From NCBI GenBank assembly GCA_013398955.1, contig VWPU01008538.1:30825-94824 (forward strand): 64,000 bases of DNA. The letters run 5' to 3'. The stretch comes from Callaeas wilsoni. Taxonomy: Eukaryota > Chordata > Aves > Passeriformes > Callaeidae. The position numbers and the translations under genes were made by a program. This document shows, piece by piece, positions 38,117 through 62,890 of this stretch. The notes below the pieces were generated by a model that was given only the letters and a program-made list of their open reading frames with translations, had not been told where the DNA came from and did not search any database. Each line of letters begins with the position of its first letter. Positions within the stretch are counted from its first letter, which is position 1.

Positions 38117-38209
38117 GCGGAGACAGCAGCAAATCGTATCTGCAAGGTGCTGGCAGTCAACCAAGAAAATGAACAGCTCATGGAAGACTACGAAAAACTG
38201 GCCAGTGAT
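38117..38209 (+). CDS. ACTN1: ACTN1 exon 9 (residues 256-286, neck)
   Basis: This 93-bp exon lies between TTTGTCAG and GTAGGT. It encodes [20 protein letters not shown] then [11 protein letters not shown]. This is the flexible helical neck joining the actin-binding domain to the rod, whose hinge lets the dimer bridge filaments at varied angles. Both ends fall between codons. Confidence 0.98.
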
Positions 38210-39329
38210 GTAGGTGTTGGTTTCTGAGTGGTGGTATACAGAAAAGAATTGCATTTAATGCTAATAAGTAGTCTTGGGGAGTGCTATTGACCCACTGCTA
38301 TTTTCCCTGGAAAATTATTTTTTCCTCTTCAAATTAACGACCGAAGTTACCTTAAGGACAAGAGCGATCTACTTTAAAACAGAAAGCTTCCATAGAGAAG
38401 CTTTGAATTTCTCAGTTTATTAGAAATGCTAAAATTGAAGGAAAAATCAAGTTGATTTAACTTGTATTCGTCAGTACTATACAAGTTCATTACATCTTTC
38501 ATACAGCTTGTATGCTGATATACTGTAGAAGTCAGGAGTGGAATCAGAGAATAAAAGTTAGAGATATCTGAGGAAAGAAATACGCATTTGCTGATAATAG
38601 AAAGAATCTGTGTCAGATACAAGCTGGAGGCTGCTTTTGTTAACTGGGAAGGCTGACAGACTGACAACAGGGAAACTACAAGAGACTAAATGTGGCCTGG
38701 AGTATGTTTGTGGTAGATAAGTAGGGAGGAGAAGATGGACAACAGAAGGGCAAACATAACCCATAAGCCTGGTGTCAGCCTGATCTGAAAAGCATAGGGC
38801 ACTACTCCACTCACACTGTAGACTGCCCATTGCCTTCGCATTTTGCCAGCTCTCCAGATTAGGTTTGTTATGGAGGTGTATTCAAAGAGTAACAGTGACT
38901 TTAAGGTAGCTAGAGTGGGAAAAGTGTAAGGCTGAACTGAAGGCAAGAACTTGATTTCTCCTGTCAAATTCTTCTGGAGATAATGACTTAAAGCATCCTT
39001 TAGTTATGCAACAGTCCAGCAAAATTCTTAAAGCCTTAACATAATCTGAGGACGTAGTTTTAGTCCTGGTTGTGCAAAAGCTTTGCCTTAAGCACGTTGG
39101 ATTGGCACTGCTGCAACAAGCAGTACTACTTAGTGTGGTAGGGAATGTGCTGCTCATTAAAAAAAAAGTGCTTCCAAAAAAGCTGGCAAACTTTTCTTTA
39201 CAAGGCCTGCTGGTGGCAGAATCTTTCTAACAGCAAACGTGAAAGTAAATGGTCCCTTATGAAATCAGAGTAACACCTGCAGTTTTAACAGAATTTTCAG
39301 TTCAAGACTTCTTGTCATTGCTCCTTCAG
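38210..39329 (+). other. ACTN1 intron 9
   Basis: 1120 bp, GTAGGT...CCTTCAG. No repeat family or coding segment was recognised; overlapping minus-strand open frames appear to be chance. Confidence 0.88.
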
Positions 39330-39560
39330 CTGCTGGAGTGGATTCGTCGCACCATCCCCTGGCTGGAGAACCGGGCCCCAGAGAACACCATGCAAGCCAT
39401 GCAGCAGAAACTGGAGGACTTCCGGGACTACCGCCGCCTGCACAAGCCCCCCAAGGTCCAAGAGAAGTGCCAACTTGAGATCAATTTCAACACCTTGCAG
39501 ACCAAGCTGCGGCTCAGCAACAGGCCAGCCTTCATGCCCTCCGAAGGGAAAATGGTCTCG
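39330..39560 (+). CDS. ACTN1: ACTN1 exon 10 (residues 287-363, spectrin repeat 1)
   Basis: At 231 bp this is the largest internal exon, between CCTTCAG and GTGAGT. It starts [19 protein letters not shown], the first helix of spectrin repeat 1 with its characteristic Trp residues. It continues through [20 protein letters not shown] to a third segment ending SEGKMVS. It is markedly more GC-rich than the flanking introns and antisense open frames overlie it; these are shadows. Confidence 0.98.
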
Positions 39561-40105
39561 GTGAGTGGGGGTAACTGGTTCTATGTACCCCAAACATGCC
39601 TAAAAAACAAGACTCCCTTTCTTGCCCATGGGTGGGCAGAGAATGCCCACCTTCATAGTGAGATATTCTGTGGGAGGAACCCTGCAAAATAAAGATCAGG
39701 TAGGCCATTATAGGAGAGGATCAAGTGATCGTTGCTTCCCTGTGTCTAAATCAGACTCTGAGGCTCTTCACAGGTTGCATGTCTTTATGAGGAGATGTCT
39801 GATGCCTTTCGTTCTTTCTGATTCAGAAACAGTTGAGTTTTATTAAAGTTTCATGTAGGAGAACTTTAAAACTCTGGAAGTGTTTAGAGAGGCCTTTTTC
39901 TGCAGACAGTTATATCCTGGCACTTCTAGTCCTACTTGTCTTAACACTTTGTCTCCCTGACTTGTCTGCAGAACCCTGTGAGATGAAAAGCCCATGCTCA
40001 CTCCCTCCAATCCGTTGGAGCCATGTAGCTCACTGAGACTAATGCTGGTGAACATCTTCCCTCCACCTTCTAACCTGTCTTTCCTTCTCCTGTTCCTGTC
40101 TCTAG
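39561..40105 (+). other. ACTN1 intron 10
   Basis: 545 bp, GTGAGT...GTCTCTAG, ending in a strong CT-rich tract. Nothing else is recognised. Confidence 0.9.
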
Positions 40106-46075
<5,970 letters not shown>

Positions 46076-46258
46076 GGATTGACCACAGCTCATGAGCAGT
46101 TCAAAGCCACATTGCCAGATGCTGACAAGGAGCGACAAGCCATCCTGGGAATCCACAATGAAGTCTCGAAGATTGTCCAGACATATCATGTCAACATGGC
46201 AGGAACAAATCCGTACACTACAATCACCCCACATGAGATCAATGGCAAATGGGAACAT
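46076..46258 (+). CDS. ACTN1: ACTN1 exon 15 (residues 547-607, spectrin repeat 3)
   Basis: This 183-bp exon lies between TTCTGCAG and GTGAGT. It encodes [60 protein letters not shown] and H. It forms helices B and C of repeat 3. The residue after TITP is His (codon CAT); I recall Gln there in both human and chicken, so this may be a species-specific change. It ends on a complete codon. Confidence 0.98.
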
Positions 46259-50767
<4,509 letters not shown>

Positions 50768-50848
50768 GACCACTCCGGCACACTTGGCCCTGAGGAATTC
50801 AAAGCCTGTCTCATCAGCTTGGGTTACGATATTGGAAACGATGCACAG
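50768..50848 (+). CDS. ACTN1: ACTN1 exon 19a (non-muscle EF-hand 1 exon, residues 762-788)
   Basis: This 81-bp, 27-codon exon lies between TAACCAG and donor GTACTG. It encodes [20 protein letters not shown] then DIGNDAQ. With Asp-Arg from exon 18 the loop reads [12 protein letters not shown]: acidic or polar ligands at positions 1, 3 and 5, Gly at 6 and Glu at 12. It is therefore a canonical calcium-binding EF hand, giving the calcium-sensitive non-muscle isoform. It is alternative to exon 19b; both are multiples of three. Confidence 0.97.
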
Positions 50849-51393
50849 GTACTGAATGCTAGTGGTGAACACAGCCAGATATTAAACTGTGAAAAAATAA
50901 CAGTTTTTTCCTTTCTTTTCTTGTTTGTCTTAATCCATCTGTCATTGTTGTTCTTGTGTTTGACTATATATACATCGCTTTTCTATACTACTTCCTCTCT
51001 AAATGCACTTTGGTATCTATTCCTTTTTAATTCCTCAATTTTTCATCTTGGGAGAATTCCTTTTATGTCTTCAAACTGTTCTGTTTACTTCTGTGTCACT
51101 TAAAACTCCTTTTCTTGTCCATTCCTCAATCTGTCTTGCTTAATATCTTCTTGCCCCTTTTTCATCACCAATATGTTTCTTGTGTATAAACTCTTCCATG
51201 TCCAAAACCACCTTTGCTTCTTCATGGTTTCACAAACTACCTTTCCTCTGTTACTTTTCATTGTCCTGTAAATCCTTCTATCTTCTTGCCCCTGAAACTC
51301 ATTCTTTGTAATGTCTCCTGTGGGTTCATTTCTCCCTGGACTGGTCTCCTTTTTCTCTCTTGGCTTTTTCCATCTTTGCGTCATTCTCTGTAG
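50849..51393 (+). promoter_or_regulatory. Intron between exons 19a and 19b with long AG exclusion zone
   Basis: 545 bp. Between 50904 and the 19b acceptor there is only one AG (51053-51054), and 51055-51391 (337 bases) has none. The whole stretch is pyrimidine-rich with many TCTT and CTTTC elements. This is the signature of a branch point far upstream of the 3' splice site. I recall distant branch points and PTB/CELF control being reported for the mammalian alpha-actinin NM/SM exon pair; this arrangement matches. Confidence 0.75.
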
Positions 51394-51459
51394 AAGAAGA
51401 CTGGTATGATGGATTGTGAAGATTTCCGAGCCTGCCTTATCTCCATGGGTTACAATATG
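51394..51459 (+). CDS. ACTN1: ACTN1 exon 19b (smooth-muscle EF-hand 1 exon, 22 codons)
   Basis: This 66-bp exon lies between TCTGTAG and donor GTAATG. It encodes KKTGMMDCEDFRACLISMGY then NM, homologous to exon 19a in FRACLISMGY / [10 protein letters not shown]. With Asp-Arg from exon 18 the loop is DRKKTGMMDCED: Lys replaces the ligand at position 3 and Asp replaces Glu at 12. It should therefore not bind calcium well, consistent with the calcium-insensitive smooth-muscle isoform. Its length equals that of the known smooth-muscle exon, and it gives an 888-residue protein when used instead of 19a. Confidence 0.96.
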
Positions 51460-54893
<3,434 letters not shown>

Positions 54894-55052
54894 AACTACA
54901 TCACTGTGGATGAATTACGGCGGGAGCTGCCTCCTGATCAGGCTGAATACTGCATTGCTAGGATGGCACCCTACAATGGCCGTGATGCTGTACCCGGTGC
55001 CCTGGACTACATGTCCTTCTCCACAGCGCTCTACGGCGAAAGTGACCTTTAA
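54894..55052 (+). CDS. ACTN1: ACTN1 exon 21 coding part (residues 842-893 and stop)
   Basis: After acceptor CATTGCAG the frame reads [40 protein letters not shown] and [12 protein letters not shown], then TAA. This is the last pair of EF-hand-like helices; the CaM-like C-terminal half binds titin Z-repeats or palladin-type peptides in the family. The ESDL terminus fits a class I PDZ ligand and is known to bind PDLIM/ALP-family PDZ domains. Confidence 0.98.
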   Translation, partial: NYITVDELRRELPPDQAEYCIARMAPYNGRDAVPGALDYMSFSTALYGESDL

Positions 55053-55341
55053 CTTTTTTCTGTCCCACCACACGCTCCCTCCCCTCTCCCCCGTCCAACA
55101 CGCCCTATTTTCTCTTTGCAAAGCAACCTCTGCTCCGCTGTTTTTTGTGTTTTCCTGTTTTGCGTCAGATAACAGATCACATTTTTAAGTGGGGGGGGAG
55201 GACATTGACATGGCACCGCCTACCTTGCCCTTAAAATAACAGTTTACAAAATTATTTTGTGCAAAAAAGTTACGTTTTAAAAAGAACAGACATATTTTAT
55301 TATAGAAAAAGGTATTTTTCTCCACCAGATTGAAACTTAAA

Positions 55342-55347
55342 AATAAA
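55342..55347 (+). terminator. Candidate proximal poly(A) signal AATAAA
   Basis: Canonical AATAAA 290 bases after the ACTN1 stop codon, followed about 25-35 bases later by a T/G-containing stretch (TATTTTTTGTCGTG). Confidence 0.5.
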
Positions 55348-55763
55348 ATGTTAAAATACTGCACCAAATATTTTTTGTCGTGACATAGAAAGTCAAGCAC
55401 AATGTTACATTCCATCCTTTCCAAAAAGAACCAAACTATGACAAAACTCCACTTGTTCTGTTAACTATTACATTTGCGTATGTCTCTCTTATCACGTTTA
55501 TCTTGGGAGGGGGGAAGGCACACAAGTGCATGTGTTTGCTGGTTCACTCATTTCATGAAAATATTTTATGATAAACTTTTGAAATTGCTGTGTTTTCTAG
55601 GGAAAAAATAATGTACACAGCTCATGTTTTCATATTTAATTAAAAAATACAATACGCCTCCTATGTTTATCAGTGCACAACTTTTTTTGTTGCTGAGAGT
55701 TGTCTGGTTTCAGAACATGAAGCTTGAGAGTTGATAACTTTGATATTGCTTGTCACAAACCAT

Positions 55764-55769
55764 ATTAAA
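55764..55769 (+). terminator. Candidate distal poly(A) signal ATTAAA
   Basis: Common variant signal in CATATTAAAAACTTC, followed by TTGTG and a T-rich stretch. It is a likely end of the longer ACTN1 mRNA. Confidence 0.45.
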
Positions 55770-56857
55770 AACTTCTTGTGATAACAACTCTAGACTTTAT
55801 TCATTTGTATAGTAAAATTGTTTAATCCTATTTAGTTAAACATGATAAGGAGAATCCAAAATTAATGGTTTTAATTGAAATTACACTACATTTAAAGGTA
55901 TATTCTCAGCCCCATAGCCTTTTCATTCTTGCTGAATAATGTTGAAATTTTCACAGCTTTATGACCACTTAAAATCCCCAATACACCCCTATCTTTAGAA
56001 GGAATATTCTTGTTACTCCTAAAAAACTAGCACAGAAATTGTTACTAGAGCTGTACAAACAACCACCCTATCTTAAACTGTCCATGAAAAATCCATCCAC
56101 TGTTCCATGCTCAACATTGAACATCTGAATGATTTTGATACCACATCTTCTGACATTATAGATTCCTTGAGGGGTCATCTTTCTATTGGACATACAAAAG
56201 AAACCAGCCTTCAGGAGAACCCCTTTGGGGCTTTTATTGAGTCATAAAGTAACACATGCATGCATGTGTCCAGAAATTGTCAAAGGGAAGCAGCTAATCC
56301 CTCCCAGGCATCTCATATTACAGGTGCATTTCCTGCCCTCCCACAACATTTTTAGGAAACACAGGGTTAGGAGCAAAATAACATTACTGCTTCATGACGT
56401 GTTTCAAGTAAGTGTTTTATAGGTGTAAGCACTTACCTCTGTCTCTAGTCCCAAGGGCAGATTTTATTTTGAAGTAATGACTGCAGGAATGGTGGAATTG
56501 TGGACAGATTCACAAGGAGCTCCTTGGTAACACCGTCCTCTGTTCCCCAGGGCAGAGCTGAGTCCTGAGGAAGGTATTGTACATGGTGGGTTGGGGTTCA
56601 GCACAGATTTCTGGTTTATTCCTGACCTTCAGTAGGACACAGTAAAAATCACAGCAGCACTTTGTGATGTATCCCAACAAGACAGTATCGGCCTGCTGTG
56701 TTTGGAGAAGGGGATGCTAATGTCTGCTACCACACTTTTTTCCAGCATATACCAAGATCTGCATTCTCCTGTAGGCTGAATAATAATTTTACAGGGGGTA
56801 TGCAAATAAATGCTATTTAGTTTCATACATAGATGAGGCTGGGCTGCACTCACCATT

Positions 56858-57048
56858 GTGTCTTCAAAGATGACACTGTGTAACATAGCTATAATAGTGT
56901 TGTTAATGAGGGCTGGAATTGAGCTGAAGCCTCCTATGTTGAAACCCATGATACTGAGAAGCCGGGAGGGGTTGATAAAAATTGTCAGTAATGTAGGACT
57001 TGGAGCCACAGCAGTATTTAATCCACTTGCAAACTCATTTTCACCTAT
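56858..57048 (+). other. Coding-like patch, faintly resembling a Na+/H+ antiporter (SLC9B) segment
   Basis: The plus frame is open from about 56837 to a TAA at 57050-57052 and includes NIAIIVLLMRAGIELKPPML. The IA-x6-RAG-x2-L-x4-LK spacing is like the SLC9B family helix with RAGLGLD. A consensus donor GTAAGT begins at 57049, at the frame's end. No further exons are seen. The minus strand of the same stretch also gives a family-like pattern, which weakens both readings. It could be a pseudogene relic or chance. Confidence 0.15.
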
Positions 57049-60000
57049 GTAAGTGCTACGTTGCTGCAAATGGGACTGTCCTCTTCAAAGGTACGGTATG
57101 CTGATTTCCATTGCCATGTGTTAAAGTACATAGCATAGGTTATCTGTTTGAAAGCTGACACAGCAGAGAGCATGGCTAGAGACCTGAGCAGATAACCTAT
57201 ATTGAAGTTTGCCTCTGAATATCCATTGCCCTTGCTTTGGTAACCCTCTTTCCTCTTCCACAGTAGTTGCCCTCTCCATGGTTTCCTGCACTTGAAAAAG
57301 GGTATTTGCACTGCCAAAAAATTTGATCTAAAATTTTGATATCTGTAGGTTGTACCTGCTCCCAGAAGATGCAATATTTTAATACATTTTTATTTATTTA
57401 AACAAGAAAACTGGGGTGGGGTGGTGCCTTAGGATTTTAGCTTTTATATTTTCATATCTTTGTAATCCTGCAATTCTTTAGTGTATAACTTTAAACTCCA
57501 TATAGAGTGTTAGCAACTGCTTTTCCCATTTTAGTCAGAACAATTGCTCTCCAGTGATGCCTTAGACAATGAGAATATCTGTTGGGCTATTAAATGACCA
57601 CTGTCTGGAGAAAAGATCCATGTTATTTTGGAAAAGAGATGGAAAAGAGCATATCTGCCCCTTGGGCTGTTACTTTAAACCCAGGTCTGCTACCACTCTT
57701 GAGAATGAAGCCAAATTACACTGAATGATCCTGGTGACAGCACTCTGCAAGTCAATGCTTAGAGATTCCAGAAGTCTTCGTAAAAATCTTTTACTGAGCT
57801 GTGGCAGTGTTGCAATGTGTGACCAAGTTTCACACAAAACCCCAGCTAGATGTAAGTACTCCTAGTTTTATGACAGAAAGCAGGTGGCTCATCCCTGCTG
57901 ACACCACAGATCGATGGCAATGTGTGGGCTCCAGCCTTGTAAAAGTTGGCATCCCAGCACTGCTTTGGTGAAACTGAGATGTCAACAGCAACTGAAAGGC
58001 CTGGCCTATGCTTCTGAGTACTTGAATAGGGTTAAAAATATTGGCAATAGGTGTGCCTAAAATACACTGGCACGTTTCTTCTTGGGTGGCACAGCCTCCG
58101 ACAAACCGGCTAGAGCTTACGTGACCTGCTGCAAGACATTCGCCTTCCTCATGGGCAGCACAAGATTTATCTTGCAATTGTGTGGCCTAACAGTCTGTGG
58201 CAGTTAGTATGCTGAAATGTGAAAACAGCTTTTGGTATTAGACTCATGGTTTTGCAGCTAACATGCCATTCTTTAGCCAAGTCCTGGCATCAGCTTTGAT
58301 GAAATTCATCTCTGGAAGCAGCTGTTTGCAGCTCAGCGACTGCCCCTTTGTCTGCCAGGAACAGAAAAAGTGGACAATCCACTTCAAGCTCACTCCTTCC
58401 ATTCGGGGGTAAACCATTTCTGTCAGTCTCCCATACTCACTAGTTCAGGTATGGAAATTGAAATAATACTTTTTGAAGAAATTAACTAAAAAAGTCCTTT
58501 CATGATTGTTGATATCTTTGGCTGGTGAGATCTCAATGACCTGCCTTATTCAACCTGACTGTCTGATAGTACAGGGGCAGAAAACACTTTAGTGCTAAAA
58601 CAACATGGGTCTTGTCTTGCCTGCCAGAATGTCAACCACATTTCCCAAAGCCTTTCAAATCTATCTTGTGACTGTTGCATATGTTCAGTGCTGCCAGCAT
58701 CTGGTTTGGAGCAGAGTGCAGGAGCAGAGCCAGGAGTCTCAGAAGACAATGAAAGGAAACTGGTCTGCAACCTTGAATGAACTTGGTTTCAAAGAAGTAT
58801 TCATATATCCATGGAGATTCCATCCAGATGAATCAGACTGACTGGTCTTATCAAGGAAATAAAGGAGAGGGTGGGGGGTTGTAATGGCTGTGAAAAGGAA
58901 CAGCTTGAACTAAAATGCCTTTGTTAAGAAAACAGAATGCAAATATAATTTTCATACCATAACAAGAAGATTATTTGTACAACACTACTTGCACTACAGA
59001 TACTGAGGTAGGACAGACTTTTTCCACCCCTGTGGTAGCCAAGTACAAAAAAACTTAATCCTGTTGAATTAATTAAACCCTTGAGGCGACTCTGGCTACT
59101 GAAAGAGTTGCTACTGTACAAACCCTTAAAATCCACTGCATTAGCACTAAGCTGCTGGGAAAGTCTTAGCATAGTAAACATAGATTAACAGTCTAGGGCA
59201 TATCCTGATGCAAACAGGTAATCAGAACATTCCCCACTAGGCACTGAGAAAATGTGCTAAGTGCTGCAGTCAGTAGAGAAGTCAGCCATTGTGAAGGATG
59301 AAGTTGGATGATTGCATCTTCTACACGGAGGGATGCTCTAAGGCTATTTCAGATAGATTTAAATCTCAGCAATTTAAACCCACTGAAGATGAAAGGAGAA
59401 AAATAATCTTTTTTATATTCTGAGGGCTTAGAGCTACTATAAACTAGATCTCACCAATAAGATATTAAAATAGATTCTTCCCATCTTTGAATACCATGCA
59501 ACAGCCAGGAAATAGGGTCTCCGTTTTGTTCCCTGCTTTGACTTTTGGGACATACACACATGAAAATATGTTGGCAGAAGCTGCACTACCTCCTGTCACT
59601 GTCTTACCTCTTCTCAGCAAGTCTCTTCACACCGGCTTTCTATTAGTCCGTAGTTCACATCCTGGAGGCCTAGCCAGCATTCAAGCAAAATAATGAGGAC
59701 CTCTAGTTATCGTCATGCCTCAGTGACCCCGACCCTCAGACTGTCTGCAAAAGCACAGTCTGTCACTACTGCTGCGGGGAACATCTAGTGTTACTCCCAC
59801 TGTGCAGATAAAGAAGGCACAGAGGGAAAAGGGGCTAGATGTCACTAGAAGGTAGAAATACGAGGCCTTTATTTACAATTGCGATCCAAACAGTGTCTGT
59901 TTATCTGGTGCTCAAGTCTGGAGGTATATTGCTCACTAGGCTTTTCCCTGTTGCACCTAAACCTTCTCTGCGCACCCCTGTTTCTGCTTTGGGGCATCTC

Positions 60001-61343
60001 TGGAGTGGGAGATTGAAATTACTGGACACCTGGTCCCATGGGACAGTCCCCTTCAGGGCCCAAGCACCCCTCTTGCAAACAGCCCATATCACCAGGGGCC
60101 ACAAATCTCACCCCATGTAAAAAGAGCAGTACAAACCAGCAAGACTGGCTGCTTCCTTTGCAAAGTTTCAAGGTGAGTTTGCCACACATTTGCTCCATAA
60201 AAGCCTAGTTGCCTAAAATATCTTCACATTAGGAGAATAATGCAGGTTCAACACTTCATCCCTCCTCAGGATGCACAGCCCTACATCCTAACCAGCAGAG
60301 AACCTAATGGGCTGGGCCAGGAAGCATCTCCTCAGCCCTCACTCTGTTTGTCTCTGAAATAATTAAGCACTCAAGCAATAGGAGAGAAAGCATGAGCCCA
60401 TATCCTCATGGTTTAGGCAATGGGTTTGCAGAAAGAATGCTGCATGTCTGTCCCTGACAGAGGTATGTTTTAGGTATTTTTTATGAAACGGTCACAGGAT
60501 AAAGATCCTTAGGATGGGAAACAGGCCCTAGCATGCCTGTCTCAGCACCACAACCACTAGGCCTCTCCTTACACTTGCCCTCCCTCAGCTGTCTGCTCCA
60601 CAGTGGCAGAATTTGAATGAGAAGAGCCTCTCTCCTCCACCACCACAGGCTCACACTGGTTAGGACACTCTGGTGGGTGGGAGCCCGAATCTTCAATCTG
60701 AGGAAGACAGCAAACCTGAGCTTCCAGAGTAATGGTTCCAGAGTATTTTAAATGATAAGTCATTTTACAAAATGTAGCTGTTGGTCTGAGCATATCTTTT
60801 GGCACTCTTCTTGGAGACAAGACCATCCTTTGGATCCCAGGTGGAAGAAGGCTCTGGCTTCCCAGCTGCAGGCAGGTGCATTTATGTTGAGCAGGGGCAG
60901 GATGTTCAGACCTACACCTCTCACCAGTGCTTCCTAGCAGCACCTCACTCATTTGCTAGCATTTTTGGTCTCCAAGTGTCCTGTACAAGACCTAGCTTTA
61001 CGTCCTGGCTTGGATTCTTTCTGGATGGCTGGCACCTGTTAGGTGCTGCAGGGAAGGCAGCTGAGTGGTCATTGTCTCCAGCCAGAGGTGACTTGCCTGT
61101 GGTGCTCAGGAAGGTTCATGGTGGAGCAGTGAACTGGCCCAGCTCTGTCACCTTCCAGTCTGAGTGCTGCAGTCATCCTACAACTACTTAAAACCTTTTC
61201 CCATCCTCTAGTTTCTTAATTGCTGTTGTGGTTTTTTGTATGAGCTCATGGCTTTCATTGTACAGATTTGCCTAAAAATAAGGACTACTTTAATCTGCAG
61301 AGTTAAGAAACAATTTTATACCTTTATTACTAAGCACATTCAA

Positions 61344-61377
61344 CCATCATCATCATCATTATCATCATCACCATCAC
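61344..61377. repeat. (CAT)n imperfect microsatellite
   Basis: A run of CAT units interrupted by TAT and CAC, about 34 bases. Confidence 0.9.
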
Positions 61378-62364
61378 TTTAATGAAGAATTTCTCTCCTT
61401 AATGAATAAGACATAATATTTAATCTGTGGTGCTGAGCCACAGCATCCTGCTTTCTGGGACAGAGAAAATAAAATTTCTTCTTCAGGCAAGTGAGAAAGC
61501 AGTTAATTTACCCCAGCAATAAACAGATTGTGGTTTTTAAGTATTCTGAATTCAGAAAAGTGTTTGTTTACATTTGTAGATGTGCAGTCAGGACACTAAT
61601 AATTCCCAGTGGGCTTTCAGATGTGCTTCTGAGAGACCAATCTTTCTGTGCAAGCAAAATAACGAGGGAACTAAAACACAGCATTATTACTAAAGTTGAT
61701 TTTGCACATGATAGCTTCCAGAAACACTACACACACACGAGAGGCAATGCTGCAGATTCTCCTACTGATATATTTCATGCCTTTTACCACCCATGCAGAG
61801 TGTCCACAACCAAGAAAGGGAAAGCAGGACTGCAGCCTGGCTCAGGCACTACCGGAGCAGCCAGAGCTGCGTTCCAGATGCACGGCCGCATTCTTCCCTG
61901 CTGAACCCATCCCAGAGGCTGAAGAGAAGCAGGATAAAACGAAAAAAGCTTTAATTGGGCTTCTAACATGACTTATCTTCATTATTACCAGTAACTCCAA
62001 TCCTTCTTACAACCATTCCATTCCAAGACTGCCACCTAAGGAGCTTTTTTCTGCTTCTGAGCTTCTTAACACAGCAGTTCAAGCACAGTCACACAGAGAC
62101 TCTACTGCTGCTCCTGTAAAAGCCCAGCACTGCCACCTACACAGAATTTGCACAACAAGTCACAGCATTGCCATTTTGAGTGTCCTGGACTGTCCTACCA
62201 AAGAAAGAAGTAAAGCAGCCTTACAACTAAACATTGTATTTAGAGTTGTAAGACATACTTGCACCAGCTACAGCTACCCACATTTTCTTTTTTAACCATA
62301 GCTAAATGTTGTCACATTTCTCCATTTTCTTACCAAGTAAGAGTTCACATCAGCTGCCTTGTGG

Positions 62365-62890
62365 CACAAGTCAACAGCATGCTGGGCTGCATTAGCCAGA
62401 GCATCACTAGAGGGTCGGGGAGGTGACCCTGCCTCTCTACACAGCATTGGTGAGACCACATCCGGAGTGTTGTGTCCACAAAAGAGACATGAACTTACTG
62501 AAGCGAATCCAGCACATCACCACAAAGATGACTGTGAGACTGGAGCACCTCTCATGTAAGGAGAGGCCAAGAGAGCTGGGATTGTTCAGCCTGGAGAAGG
62601 TTGAATGTGTATCAATATCTGATGGGAGGGAATGAAGAGGAGGGTGCCAGACTCTTCTCAGTAGCATCCACTGACAACTGAAACCCATGACATTTCATCT
62701 GAACACAAGAAAATACTTTTTTTATACTCCAAGTGGGGGTCAAACACTAGGTCAGGTTGTCCAGAGAGGTTGTGGAGCCTCCATCTGGAGAGATATTAAA
62801 AAGCTGGCTGGACATGGTCCTGGGCAACCTTGGAGGATTAGACTAGATATCTCAAGAGATCACATCCAACTTAAAAGATTCTCTTTATTA
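62365..62890 (+). mobile_element. Degenerate CR1 LINE, 3' portion
   Basis: The stretch reads like the 3' part of avian CR1 in sense orientation. It contains, in CR1 order, 'GGTGAGACCACATC', 'GGAGTGTTGTGTCC', 'GAGAGCTGGGATTGTTCAGC', 'CTGGAGAAGG', 'GAGGTTGTGGAGCCTCC' and 'GGATTAGACTAGATATCTC'. These correspond to the reverse-transcriptase C-terminal coding end and the 3'UTR. There are many substitutions and small deletions, so this is an old, inactive copy. CR1 is the dominant LINE of birds and supports avian origin. Confidence 0.85.

Larger units (their letters stand above)
55053..55790 (+). other. ACTN1: ACTN1 3'UTR (end estimated)
   Basis: AT-rich sequence follows the stop. A proximal AATAAA is at 55342-55347. 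ATTAAA at 55764-55769, followed by a GT/T-rich stretch, is a plausible distal signal that would give a 3'UTR of about 0.73 kb, in the range expected for this gene. Which site is used cannot be told from sequence alone. Confidence 0.6.
55791..62364. other. Intergenic region downstream of ACTN1
   Basis: No confirmed gene is recognised in these 6.6 kb. They hold a coding-like patch around 56.86-57.37 kb (listed separately), a CAT-type microsatellite near 61.35 kb and scattered short open frames without domain features. Confidence 0.7.

Noticed and set aside
39315..39593. Minus-strand open frame over exon 10
   Set aside because: Shadow of the spectrin repeat 1 exon in antisense.
56629..57069. 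146-codon minus-strand open frame considered as retroviral envelope or antiporter exon
   Set aside because: No envelope hallmarks were found, and the antiporter-like pattern lacks the key Asp pair and conflicts with the plus-strand reading. Kept only as a low-confidence finding.
57830..58177. 115-codon minus-strand open frame downstream of ACTN1
   Set aside because: Cys-rich start but no pattern of a known family and no splice context. Likely chance.
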